Source: Streptococcus plurextorum DSM 22810 (GTDB lineage Bacteria > Bacillota > Bacilli > Lactobacillales > Streptococcaceae). Taken from it: a DNA stretch of 64,000 bases. Position numbers and translations under genes: made by a program. Shown piece after piece: positions 52,337 through 61,040 of this stretch. The stretch covers positions 62,001 to 126,000 of the forward strand of contig NZ_AUIO01000002.1 of the NCBI RefSeq assembly GCF_000423745.1. The letters are read 5' to 3'. Below the pieces are notes generated by a model. The model searched no databases. It saw only the letters and a program-made list of their open reading frames with translations, and was not told where the DNA came from. The first letter of the stretch is position 1. The number at the start of each line of letters is the position of its first letter.

Positions 52337-53134
52337 TCACGATTCTAAATTATTCCAAAAAGCGTCGATAAAGAGATCCTGATCTGCCTGAGTAAAGTTT
52401 CTAGACTGAAACCGCTCTGCGACGGCCTCACGAAGCAAGGTCCAAGAATTAACTTCCTGACCCACTAAGATGGGGTAGAAAGCCACCTTGTTTTGTGTCG
52501 CCGCCTCAAGGTCCCCAGGAGAATCGCCAACCATCATAATATGGTCTGGCTTGTAACCCATATCAATTAAGGCTGCAATGACATCTTCTTTTTTACCGCG
52601 GTCCTGACAGTAGAGGTCGTCAACATGCTCCATCAAGCCCTGTTCTAGCCACTCTTCCTGAACCGCTTCTTTATTGGCAGAGCTCACCACAAAGACTTTT
52701 CCTAGTTGATGCAGTCTCTCTAGCCCTTCCACAGCGCCTTCAAAGGCAAGTGCCTCTCCTTGATACGCTTTAATCTGGCGATTGACTTCATTTGACCAAA
52801 CAAGCGCCTTTTGCAAATCCTCAGATGGGTTTTGAGAAATCTCCGCTTCTAAGGAAGCATTTGACAGAGAAGCCGTTGTCTCTACCCATTTCTTAAGAGA
52901 ATCAATAGGGCTTATACCTGCAAACTCAAGTCCCTTAACAAGACCAACAAAACGGTTGACCCCACGGGTTTTAGAGTAAAGATTGACACGATTCCACTCA
53001 GCTAGAAAGGTTTCCCTATCTGAAACACCAAAAACATCTGCTGCAATTGGCCCAAAGAATAGCTTGTGCTTGTAAGTCATAGTGTCCATGGCACAACCAT
53101 CTGAGTCAATACAGAAAACAAAATCTTCCTTCAT
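52337..53134 (-). CDS. HAD-family phosphatase of unknown substrate
   Basis: A 265-residue HAD enzyme with motif I FCIDSDGCAMDTM, motif II Ser in FVVSSAN, a Lys in QDRGKKEDVI, and motif IV GDSPGDL. The start MKEDFVFCIDSDG has CAGGAG upstream; the longer frame overlaps the preceding gene without a site. It sits between the SDR and GH3 genes in the glucuronate operon. It may remove phosphate from an accumulating sugar-phosphate or act in repair of a pathway intermediate; that is inference. Confidence 0.82.
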   Translation of the reverse strand: MKEDFVFCIDSDGCAMDTMTYKHKLFFGPIAADVFGVSDRETFLAEWNRVNLYSKTRGVNRFVGLVKGLEFAGISPIDSLKKWVETTASLSNASLEAEISQNPSEDLQKALVWSNEVNRQIKAYQGEALAFEGAVEGLERLHQLGKVFVVSSANKEAVQEEWLEQGLMEHVDDLYCQDRGKKEDVIAALIDMGYKPDHIMMVGDSPGDLEAATQNKVAFYPILVGQEVNSWTLLREAVAERFQSRNFTQADQDLFIDAFWNNLES

Positions 53135-53135
53135 G

Positions 53136-53975
53136 TTACACTCCTGAATAGGCTGAAAATCCACCATCTATCGGTAAGACCACGCCATTGACAAAGCTTG
53201 CTAAGTGTTCATCAGCAAGGAAGAAAATCCCCCCCACTAGTTCTTCTGCTTCACCAAATCGGCCCATTGGGGTGTTGCGCAGGATTTTCTCTGCACGAGC
53301 CGATGGCGTGCCATCTTCATTAAAGAGCAAAGCTCGATTCTGATTGCTGACCAGAAAACCTGGTGCGATGGCGTTACAACGAATTCCAACTTGAGAAAAA
53401 TGTACGGCAAGCCATTGCGTCAAATTAGAGATAGCTGCCTTAGCACCTGAATAAGCTGGAATCTTTGTTAGGGGCGTATAAGCATTCATGGATGAAATGT
53501 TGATGATATTTGCTCCAGGACGACCAATCATGTCTTGTGCAAAGACTTGCGTTGGCAATAAGGTCCCTAGATAATTGAGGTTGAATACAAACTCAATACC
53601 TGATTTATCAAGATCAAAGAAGCTCTTTGTCCCCTCTGGTAAATCCACGCTGTGAAATTCATTGTCCGTGGTTGCCTTAGGATTGTTGCCGCCAGCACCA
53701 TTGATGAGAATGTCTGTCGGACCAAGGTCTGAAAGAAGGGCTTGACGGACCTCTTCTAAATTCTCTTTATCGAGTACATTTGCTTTATAAGCCTTGGCTA
53801 CGCCTCCTTCAGCAAGGATGTCATCAGCAAACGCTTGTGCCGCTTCTAGGTTCAAATCAAGTAGGGCTACCTTGGCACCAGCCTTGGCAAATTCCTTGGC
53901 AAAGAAGCCACATAAAACGCCCCCTGCTCCTGTTACAACCACAACTTTATCTTTAAATGAAATAACTTTCGACAT
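53136..53975 (-). CDS. SDR-type D-mannonate oxidoreductase (fructuronate reductase)
   Basis: Converts D-fructuronate to D-mannonate with NAD(P)H. The 279-residue product is a classical short-chain dehydrogenase: cofactor motif TGAGGVLCG, NGAGG, catalytic Ser in INISSMNAYTP and the YSGAK Tyr-Lys pair. It replaces the long-chain UxuB of enterobacteria, as is usual in Firmicute glucuronate loci. Position between uxuA and the HAD gene supports the pathway step. AAGGAG precedes the ATG. Confidence 0.88.
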   Translation of the reverse strand: MSKVISFKDKVVVVTGAGGVLCGFFAKEFAKAGAKVALLDLNLEAAQAFADDILAEGGVAKAYKANVLDKENLEEVRQALLSDLGPTDILINGAGGNNPKATTDNEFHSVDLPEGTKSFFDLDKSGIEFVFNLNYLGTLLPTQVFAQDMIGRPGANIINISSMNAYTPLTKIPAYSGAKAAISNLTQWLAVHFSQVGIRCNAIAPGFLVSNQNRALLFNEDGTPSARAEKILRNTPMGRFGEAEELVGGIFFLADEHLASFVNGVVLPIDGGFSAYSGV

Positions 53976-54064
53976 TGATTTCTCCTTTTTGATTTAGAAA
54001 GTCCGACTTAGACAAGTGAAAACTAACAAGCTCTTGACTAGATAAGCCTGTGAGTCTTGCGATT

Positions 54065-55162
54065 TTACTTATCCCCAACGGTTTTTGCCTTTGTGCCAAA
54101 GCTTGGAACTTTACCTGCTGCACGCATGTTTGCCTCGTAGAGACCATTGAAGTAGGTTGCTCCAAGCGCACGGTCATAAAGCCCATAACCAGGCGTCTTG
54201 GTCTGATCTCCCCAGATACGACGACCGTGATCCGGTCTCAAGCTACCTTCCCAATCATAATCCACGAGAAGCTTGATAACCGCATTCATATCAATATCAC
54301 CAGCTTCTGACAAGTGAGCTGTTTCTTGGAAGCCCCACTCACCAGCTGTAACATTACGCGTATGCATAAAGTTAATACGACCACGCTTAAGCGCATATTC
54401 CGTCATGGCTAAGACATCATTTTTAGGATCAGAAGCATAAGAACCGACACACATGGTAATGCCGTTATATTCTGAATCATAGAGATTAAGGAAACGCTCG
54501 ACAGCGTCTTGCCCTGTGATAATCCTTGGCAAACCAAAGATTCCATATGGTGGATCATCTGGGTGAATCGCCATTTTGACACCAGCAGCCTCAGCGGTTG
54601 GCATGATGGCCTTGATAAAGTAGTCCAAATTAGCCCAAAGGTCCTCTTCTGAGATATTCTCACGGTAGTTCTCAATAATAGCCTTCATTTCTTCTTTTGA
54701 GTAAGAAGAATCCCAACCAGGCAAGTTTAAATCCTCTGCAACTGGGTCCACACCTTCAAGGTCAGACTTGAGAAAGGCTAGGGAAGTTGTGCCATCTGGA
54801 AGGGGGTGATTAAGGTCTGAGCGCGTCCAGTCAAAGACGGGCATAAAGTTATAGCAAACGACTGGAATCCCTGCCTTACCGACATTGATAATTGAGGTCT
54901 TGTAATTTTCAATCAATTCATCACGATTGGCCTTGCCTTGCTTAATATCTTCATGAACGGGAATAGACTCAATGACTGTAATTTCAAGCCCTGCATCCTC
55001 CACCATTTTTTTTAGCTCAAGGATATTTTCTAATGGCCAGGCTTGCCCAACTGGCACATCATAAACGGCTGTCACAATGCCTTGCATTCCTGGAATTGCT
55101 TTGATGTCTTCTAAACTAACAGGGTCTTTTTTCCCGTACCAACGAAATGACATTTTCATCAT
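54065..55162 (-). CDS. uxuA: Mannonate dehydratase
   Basis: Dehydrates D-mannonate to 2-keto-3-deoxygluconate. The 365-residue TIM-barrel enzyme has the family start MKMSFRWYGKKDPVSLEDI, plus conserved MAIHPDDPPYGIFGLPRI, MCVGSYAS and RPDHGRRIWG, which carries the metal- and substrate-binding residues. Several Met codons cluster at the start; the one at 55162 has GAGTGG six bases upstream. Part of the kdgA-uxaC-uxuA-SDR operon. Confidence 0.97.
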   Translation of the reverse strand: MMKMSFRWYGKKDPVSLEDIKAIPGMQGIVTAVYDVPVGQAWPLENILELKKMVEDAGLEITVIESIPVHEDIKQGKANRDELIENYKTSIINVGKAGIPVVCYNFMPVFDWTRSDLNHPLPDGTTSLAFLKSDLEGVDPVAEDLNLPGWDSSYSKEEMKAIIENYRENISEEDLWANLDYFIKAIMPTAEAAGVKMAIHPDDPPYGIFGLPRIITGQDAVERFLNLYDSEYNGITMCVGSYASDPKNDVLAMTEYALKRGRINFMHTRNVTAGEWGFQETAHLSEAGDIDMNAVIKLLVDYDWEGSLRPDHGRRIWGDQTKTPGYGLYDRALGATYFNGLYEANMRAAGKVPSFGTKAKTVGDK

Positions 55163-55200
55163 CTAATACCACTCTTTCTCTATAGTTTCGTATCCATTGC

Positions 55201-56601
55201 TCATTGACCGAAATAGCTTACCGCATTGCCATAAGCGATGTCTTTGGCAACTTTTCCAATAGCTTCATAATCTTCTGGCACTTCCCCGTCAACAATCCAT
55301 TGACCAAGATAGCTGGCTAAAATTCTGCGGAAATAATCATGCCGTTGATAAGATAGGAAGCTGCGTGAATCTGTCAGCATGCCGATAAAGTTTGCTAGTA
55401 TGCCTTGCTCTGCTAGAGCATTCATCTGACTAATCATTCCTAGCTTGGTGTCTGCAAACCACCAACCCGCACCGAATTGCAAGTAACCTGCTTGACCCTC
55501 TTCATTGGCCTGGAAATTTTGCAGGGTATTAGCAACAGCGATATTGTAAGATGGGTTTAAGTTATACCAAATCATCTTTGGCAAACTCTCCGTCTGGACA
55601 AGATGGTCTAGTAAACGGTTCATATTTATGGTCAATTTGGTCTGATCGCCTAGCGAGTCAACGCCAACATCAGCTCCTAACTTATTAAAAATAGCGGAGT
55701 TATTGTTTCGCAAAGCACCAAAATGCACCTGCGTCACAAAGCCATATTGTTTGTAGAGGCGACAGAGTTCTGCAAAAACTGCTGTTTGCCACTGCTTCAT
55801 TTCCAACTGGCTTGGCTCATATCCCTCTAAAACACTAGCAAGGAGTTGATCTAAACTAGCTTCATCAGCTCTTTCAAAAACAATCTCTGTAAAGCTGATG
55901 TCAGAAGCCTTACAACCATGGTCAGCAAAGTAGGCGACACGCTTCTCTAAAGCACCGACAAAGCCTGCAAAATCAACGATATCCTGACCAGTCACTTCTG
56001 CTAAGCGACTCACAAAAGTCCTGAAATTCCGATGTTCAATAAAGGCTTCATCAGGCCTGAAGGTTGGGGCTACAACAGTCTCAAAACTCTCATCAGCAGC
56101 TAATTTCTGATGCCACTCCAAGCTATCTAAGGGGTGATCGGTCGTCCCGATAAATGTGACCTTACTAGCGGCAATCAACTTCCGAGGACTTATTTGATGC
56201 TCTACCAAGTAGGTGTTGAGCTTATGATAAATGGCCTCTGCCTTATCTTCGGTCAAGTTTTCCTCTAGACCAAAAACATTTTTCAGCTCCATTGCCGACC
56301 AATGATAAACGGGGTTGCCATAAGCTTTTTCAAGGGTTCTAGCAAAGGCTTTGAACTTATCTAACTTAGACGCAGAACCCGTGATTTCTTCTTCTGAAAT
56401 CCCATTGGCACGCATGAGACGCCACTTATAGTGATCCCCACCCAACCAGAGGTCTACTATATTCTCATAGACCTTATCTTCAAAAATCTCCTGAGGATTT
56501 AAGTGGCAATGGTAATCAAAAATCGGTTGATCTTTGATGAGGTCATAGAGCTTTTTTGCGGGCTCATTTGTTAACATAAAGGTTTGATCGTTAAATGCCA
56601 T
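55201..56601 (-). CDS. uxaC: Glucuronate isomerase
   Basis: Isomerises D-glucuronate to D-fructuronate (and galacturonate to tagaturonate). The 466-residue product shows the family motif [13 protein letters not shown] near the N-terminus, [17 protein letters not shown], and [12 protein letters not shown]. The start MAFNDQTF has AGGAG upstream overlapping the kdgA stop, so the two are coupled. It feeds the SDR and uxuA steps in the same operon. Confidence 0.97.
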   Translation of the reverse strand: MAFNDQTFMLTNEPAKKLYDLIKDQPIFDYHCHLNPQEIFEDKVYENIVDLWLGGDHYKWRLMRANGISEEEITGSASKLDKFKAFARTLEKAYGNPVYHWSAMELKNVFGLEENLTEDKAEAIYHKLNTYLVEHQISPRKLIAASKVTFIGTTDHPLDSLEWHQKLAADESFETVVAPTFRPDEAFIEHRNFRTFVSRLAEVTGQDIVDFAGFVGALEKRVAYFADHGCKASDISFTEIVFERADEASLDQLLASVLEGYEPSQLEMKQWQTAVFAELCRLYKQYGFVTQVHFGALRNNNSAIFNKLGADVGVDSLGDQTKLTINMNRLLDHLVQTESLPKMIWYNLNPSYNIAVANTLQNFQANEEGQAGYLQFGAGWWFADTKLGMISQMNALAEQGILANFIGMLTDSRSFLSYQRHDYFRRILASYLGQWIVDGEVPEDYEAIGKVAKDIAYGNAVSYFGQ

Positions 56602-56602
56602 A

Positions 56603-57223
56603 TTATTCTCCTGCTGCAGCCACAAATGCCTTAGCGATTTCTGTCACACTGTCGTAGCCGTCTGTTGCTACTTTACTCGCCAAAGCTGACCCTATCCCAA
56701 CAGCACAGGCGCCAGCTTTTTTCCATGCCGCCACGTTTTCAATGGAAACCCCACCTGATGGCATAAGGTCAACATCTGGAATAGGTCCATGAATATCTTT
56801 GATAAAGCCTGGCCCCAAAACACCACCTGGAAAGAGTTTGATAATAGGACAACCAGCTGTCATGGCAGTGACAACTTCTGTCACCGTAGCACATCCCGGG
56901 AAGTAAAATACTCCAGCTTCCTGCGCCACCAGTTGAATCTCAGGGTCAAAATGTGGACTGACAAGGAACTTGGCCCCCGAAGCAATGGCTTCTTTGGCTA
57001 AGTCTGTCGTCATAACAGTACCTGCTCCAATCACAACGCTAAGGTCTGCTGCAAAGTCATCCGATAGTTGTTGAATAACCGCACCTGCATTTGGGGTCGA
57101 GAAGGTGATTTCAATATTGCGAATACCGCCTAAAATAGCATGGCGAGCAATTTCAAGGGCATCTTCTACTGTCTTACCACGAATAACAGCAAAGAAATAG
57201 TTTTCTTTTAGTCGTTTAAGCAT
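56603..57223 (-). CDS. kdgA: KDPG aldolase
   Basis: Splits 2-keto-3-deoxy-6-phosphogluconate to pyruvate and glyceraldehyde-3-phosphate. The 206-residue class I aldolase has the catalytic Glu in [10 protein letters not shown], the Schiff-base Lys in IIKLFPGG, and [10 protein letters not shown] and MPSGGVS. First gene of its operon, behind a strong promoter with an operator and a cre site. AAGGAG precedes the ATG. Confidence 0.96.
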   Translation of the reverse strand: MLKRLKENYFFAVIRGKTVEDALEIARHAILGGIRNIEITFSTPNAGAVIQQLSDDFAADLSVVIGAGTVMTTDLAKEAIASGAKFLVSPHFDPEIQLVAQEAGVFYFPGCATVTEVVTAMTAGCPIIKLFPGGVLGPGFIKDIHGPIPDVDLMPSGGVSIENVAAWKKAGACAVGIGSALASKVATDGYDSVTEIAKAFVAAAGE

Positions 57224-57239
57224 ATTTCTCTCCTTTTTT

Positions 57240-57253
57240 TGTAACCGTTATCA
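57240..57253 (-). promoter_or_regulatory. Cre site of the kdgA operon
   Basis: TGTAACCGTTATCA (plus strand) matches the short cre pattern TGTAANCGNTNNCA at every defined position. It lies just downstream of the kdgA -10, where CcpA would block elongation or initiation. Confidence 0.8.
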
Positions 57254-57261
57254 CAATTCTT

Positions 57262-57290
57262 ATTATATAAGTCATCAGATGATTTGTCAA
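57262..57290 (-). promoter_or_regulatory. Promoter and operator of the kdgA operon
   Basis: On the minus strand, TTGACA (57285-57290), a 17-bp spacer and TATAAT (57262-57267). The spacer holds the palindrome TCATCAGATGA (57272-57282), which shares its CATCAGATG core with the operator in front of the second GPH symporter gene. The neighbouring GntR-type protein is the likely repressor. Confidence 0.88.
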
Positions 57291-57298
57291 GTAATAAC

Positions 57299-57335
57299 CA
57301 TAAAAAGAGGAACTTTTATAGCTCCTCTTTTTATG
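57299..57335. terminator. Terminator of the GntR-type gene
   Basis: A 13-bp stem CATAAAAAGAGGA / TCCTCTTTTTATG (57299-57311 and 57323-57335), immediately after the gene stop on the minus strand. A/T-rich on both sides. Confidence 0.85.
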
Positions 57336-57337
57336 AT

Positions 57338-58048
57338 TTATTTTGAAAGTCCGGACATGGGTAAGTCTTTGTGAAACCACTCATCAAGTACAGTTCTACG
57401 GACCTCCAGGATGTGCCCTAGCATACTGTCATAGGCTGCGATAGGATGTCTGGTTTTGATGGCGTGGAGAATGTTGCGATGGGCTTGTAAACTAGACTCT
57501 TTCATCTGACGACTCGTGTAGTCCTCATTGATCAGATGAACCGATTCATTGATTATAGGGACGATACTGGTCATGGCAATATTACCACTCATCTCAGCTA
57601 GCATTCTGTGAAACTGCACATCTAATTCCAGATGCTTGTCATCACCTTGGGCAACAGCCTCCTCAATAGCAATCACTATTTCTTCCAGACGTTCAATGTC
57701 CTCATCTGTAGCAAATTGTGCTACCCGCTCTGCAATGCGCGGCTCCAAGAGGTAACGAAGCTCAAATAAATCCGTGGTCAACTTTACCCTATCTTTGATA
57801 AGGGAAAAACCCAAAGGGTCTTCAGCAATCCCTTTTTTACTGCTGATATAAGTCCCTGATCCTTGACGCACTTCTAAAACATTACGCCCCGCCAAAGCCC
57901 TCACAGCTTCTCGTACCGTCGAACGACCAACTTCCAAAACTTTAGCCAATTCGTATTCATTTGGCAATTTGGTGCCAACTTCTAAGCCATGATCAACAAT
58001 ATATTTCCAAAGACGCTCTGCTGCTTGTTCAACTCTTGGTTTCGCCAT
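57338..58048 (-). CDS. GntR-family (FadR-type) regulator of glucuronate genes
   Basis: A 236-residue repressor: N-terminal winged HTH (LPNEYELAKVLEVGRSTVREAVRALAGRNVLEVRQGSGTY) and an all-helical FCD ligand domain with the metal-binding His/Asp pattern (ELDVQFHRMLAEMSGN, LQAHRNILHAI). It resembles UxuR/KdgR-type uronate regulators. It lies between uidA and kdgA; two CATCAGATG-core palindromes in nearby promoter spacers are its probable operators. The likely inducer is fructuronate or glucuronate. Confidence 0.88.
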   Translation of the reverse strand: MAKPRVEQAAERLWKYIVDHGLEVGTKLPNEYELAKVLEVGRSTVREAVRALAGRNVLEVRQGSGTYISSKKGIAEDPLGFSLIKDRVKLTTDLFELRYLLEPRIAERVAQFATDEDIERLEEIVIAIEEAVAQGDDKHLELDVQFHRMLAEMSGNIAMTSIVPIINESVHLINEDYTSRQMKESSLQAHRNILHAIKTRHPIAAYDSMLGHILEVRRTVLDEWFHKDLPMSGLSK

Positions 58049-58080
58049 ACTTTACCTCATTCTCGATTTCTACCATTATA

Positions 58081-59880
58081 TCATTTTTTCTTATTGAAGT
58101 AATGAGGAATAGAAGTCCAGCGTTTTTGGATTTCTCTGACAATGGCTTTTGGCTCACGATTACGTGAGAAGAGTCCCTTGTGATTGCCTTTAATACGAAT
58201 AAGCATGACATTGGTCTCAAAATCCGCAAAGTTCCAGACTTGCTCTCCAACTAGATTTGGAATACTATCAAAGACCTTATGGTTCATGTCATAATAATCA
58301 AGCTGATACTCTTCTGTATACGGAATATCCCACATGGAATGGAGCCCCGGTAAAGTATCTGCACCATATTCTGTAATCAAAATCGGTTTTTCTGGGTATA
58401 GGGACTGCCAGGTTTCTAATTCCTTACGAAGTCCTTTTTCTGCCGTAGCTAACTCTCCGTGAGCTACATACCAACCGTAATAACGGTTGAGGCTGAGCAC
58501 ATCAACTAAATCCATGACCTCATCTTTATCAGGAGTCGCGTTCATGATATTAACCAATGTCACAGGGCGTTTTTGTGGGTCACGATCACGCATGCGTTGA
58601 ATAAGTGGTTCAAAGTAAGCACGTGCTCCTTTTTCATGAGCCGCAGGTTCGTTTGCCACCACCCACATCACGACAGAAGGGTGATTTTTGTCACGCGCTA
58701 TCAGCTCATCAATGACTAGCTCATGAGCTTCTTTAGTCTGCATCACTTCCCAAGTGTTTTTAAGCTCTGTCTTTTCGCCTGTGAGGTTCAAAGCTGCGCT
58801 AAAGAGTTGGAAAAGCCCCACCGCTGGCACCTCATCAATCACCACAATTCCCAGACGGTCTGCCAGACGCATCATTTCCTCAGAATAAGGGTAATGAGAG
58901 GTGCGGAAAGAATTGGCACCAATTTCCTTCAATAAGTTTAAATCCATAAGATTGGCTGCTTCATTGAAACCACGTCCATTGATAAAGGTGTCTTCGTGTT
59001 TTCCAAACCCTTTGAAATAGAAAGGTTTATTATTGATGAGGAATTGACCATTAGCAACGGTCACTTTACGAATACCAAAACTTTCTTGGTAGCTATCCAC
59101 CAAAACACCGTCTTTCAGCAGGTCAACCTTTGCAGTGTAAAGATAGGCATCCAAAACTTCCCAGAGACGAGGCGAAGAAATGCTTAGTTTGCCATCTTCT
59201 GCTGTCCCCACCAACTGACCAGCCTGATCAAAAATGCTAATCCGCTTTTCAAGATTGTCATGACTTGCCTCAACCGAAACAGAGACAAGTGCTTCTGATA
59301 AATCATCTGAGACTTCACTCACAATAACAATATCCTTGATATGACTTTTCGGACGCTTGTAAAGATGGACATTTCGTTGAATACCAGCATAGTTAAAGAA
59401 ATCAAAGTTCTCTTTAACCACCTTTTTGACGGTACCATCATCTTGAACTTCTTCGAAATAATTTCCCACAGGTAGTGTGGTGTAGTTGAGCTCATTATTG
59501 GCACAAACGGTTAAACGGAAACTCTCTGCCTCGTAAAGTTCCTCTGGAATGAGGCATTCAAATGGTGTGAAACCACCTTTATGCTCTCCAATCAATCTGC
59601 CATTTGCGTAAACCTTTGCCTGATGGGTTACTGAACCAAAACGTACCAATAAATCCTCATCTTGACCAACTTGTGGCAGAGAAACTAGCCTTTCATACCA
59701 GTTGTCCCCTATAAAAAGACGTTTGTCCTTATCAACCACAATATCGTTGAAAGAACTTGGCACGACCATAACCTCGTCTGTCTCTAAGACAGAAAGCGGG
59801 TCGTTATCCCCTTGTAAGAAATTCCAAATACCGTTTAAAGAATAAACCGAACGTGTTTTCGTTTGAATGGGATACAGCAT
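58081..59880 (-). CDS. uidA: Beta-glucuronidase
   Basis: Hydrolyses beta-D-glucuronides to glucuronate and aglycone or oligosaccharide. The 599-residue GH2 enzyme has acid/base Glu411 (VVANEPAA), nucleophile Glu504 (LITEYGAD), the carboxylate-recognising NHK at 566-568 (the family NxK motif) and a loop LFQLFSAALNL near 355-366 where gut enzymes carry loop 1. No signal peptide; cytoplasmic. The start MLYPIQTK has AGGAG upstream. It lies between kdgK and the GntR-type gene. Confidence 0.97.
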   Translation of the reverse strand: MLYPIQTKTRSVYSLNGIWNFLQGDNDPLSVLETDEVMVVPSSFNDIVVDKDKRLFIGDNWYERLVSLPQVGQDEDLLVRFGSVTHQAKVYANGRLIGEHKGGFTPFECLIPEELYEAESFRLTVCANNELNYTTLPVGNYFEEVQDDGTVKKVVKENFDFFNYAGIQRNVHLYKRPKSHIKDIVIVSEVSDDLSEALVSVSVEASHDNLEKRISIFDQAGQLVGTAEDGKLSISSPRLWEVLDAYLYTAKVDLLKDGVLVDSYQESFGIRKVTVANGQFLINNKPFYFKGFGKHEDTFINGRGFNEAANLMDLNLLKEIGANSFRTSHYPYSEEMMRLADRLGIVVIDEVPAVGLFQLFSAALNLTGEKTELKNTWEVMQTKEAHELVIDELIARDKNHPSVVMWVVANEPAAHEKGARAYFEPLIQRMRDRDPQKRPVTLVNIMNATPDKDEVMDLVDVLSLNRYYGWYVAHGELATAEKGLRKELETWQSLYPEKPILITEYGADTLPGLHSMWDIPYTEEYQLDYYDMNHKVFDSIPNLVGEQVWNFADFETNVMLIRIKGNHKGLFSRNREPKAIVREIQKRWTSIPHYFNKKK

Positions 59881-59890
59881 AATATTTCTC

Positions 59891-60922
59891 CTATCGTTTA
59901 ATGTCCTGAGCACCTTTTCTCATGAGTTGCTCGATGTCTTTTTTAGTGACAATATTGATATCACCCTCAATAGTATGTTTGAATTTAAAGCTTGCCATAG
60001 CAATATCCAGAACTTCCTGCATAGGCACTTCTTCTAAGAGACCATAGATGATGCCTGCGGTGTAAGCATCACCTGTTCCGACACGATCCAAAACTTGGAT
60101 GATTTCACGGTCTGTTTCATAGAGCTCTTCACTCTCACCATCATAAAGATAAGCCTTCAAGATGTATTCATTAGTCGCACCAATTTCACGTTCTGTGAAA
60201 GCAATCCTCTTAAGCTGGTAGCGCCTAGCCATTTCTTTTAAAATCAATAACAGAGCTTCTCTGTCACGATAAGGTCTCGTCAAACCAAGATCATCTTTTA
60301 AGTCTGTCCCGTTTTCAGTCAAGAGCGAAACAGGTTCTAGACCAATACAAACATCTGCCAAAGTGAGCAATTTGGACAATTCGACGCGTGCTTGTTCAAA
60401 AGATTCCCATAAACTTTCGCGATAATTGAGGTCAAAGGAAATGGGAATTCCTTTTTCTTTAGCCTTGGTCATCAATGCCAGTGCAATGCCATAGATTTCA
60501 GGATTTAAAGCTACTGTGATACCACTGATATGGAGCCACGTCATGCCCTCACAGATAGCGTCCAAATCATAATCTTCTAATCTTGACTCATAAAAGGCTG
60601 AATATTTGCGATCATAAAGCACACGGCTCGAACGCAGAGAAAATCCCTTTTGATAATAGTAAATGCCTAAGCGATCCCCTGATTTGACCAAATGTTCTTG
60701 GCCAATCTGATGGGCAAAGAGAAAAGACTCTGCCATATGCCCCACATCATTATCAGGAATAGCCGACACCATCGAAACGGGATAACCCAACTGTCCCAAA
60801 GTTGATAGAACATTTAGTTCTGATCCTCCAAATTGGCAATCAAAGGTGCTTGCCTGAGTCATAGTCTGATGTTGGGGAGGAGACAAACGTAGCATTATTT
60901 CCCCAAAAGCGACAATTGTCAT
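59891..60922 (-). CDS. kdgK: 2-keto-3-deoxygluconate kinase
   Basis: Phosphorylates KDG to KDPG. The 343-residue PfkB-family kinase has the N-terminal substrate segment AFGEIMLRLSPP, QFGGSELNVLSTLGQLG, and the catalytic DRVGTGDAYTAGIIYG near the C-terminus with the base Asp. AAGGAG precedes the ATG. It supplies the step between uxuA and kdgA and lies directly before uidA. Confidence 0.94.
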   Translation of the reverse strand: MTIVAFGEIMLRLSPPQHQTMTQASTFDCQFGGSELNVLSTLGQLGYPVSMVSAIPDNDVGHMAESFLFAHQIGQEHLVKSGDRLGIYYYQKGFSLRSSRVLYDRKYSAFYESRLEDYDLDAICEGMTWLHISGITVALNPEIYGIALALMTKAKEKGIPISFDLNYRESLWESFEQARVELSKLLTLADVCIGLEPVSLLTENGTDLKDDLGLTRPYRDREALLLILKEMARRYQLKRIAFTEREIGATNEYILKAYLYDGESEELYETDREIIQVLDRVGTGDAYTAGIIYGLLEEVPMQEVLDIAMASFKFKHTIEGDINIVTKKDIEQLMRKGAQDIKR

Positions 60923-60969
60923 AGCCTATTCTCCTTCTACTTATCACATATCTGTAAATGAATTTTGAA

Positions 60970-61008
60970 AAAATACCCTGAGAAGTTAGAATGCTTCTAA
61001 CTTCTCAG
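60970..61008 (-). terminator. Terminator of the second GPH symporter gene
   Basis: A perfect 14-bp stem CTGAGAAGTTAGAA / TTCTAACTTCTCAG (60978-60991 and 60995-61008) with a three-base loop, followed on the minus strand by GGTATTTTTTC. It separates the symporter from kdgK-uidA. Confidence 0.85.
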
Positions 61009-61040
61009 AGTAGCAGGTATATCACTTCTAATGACGATGA

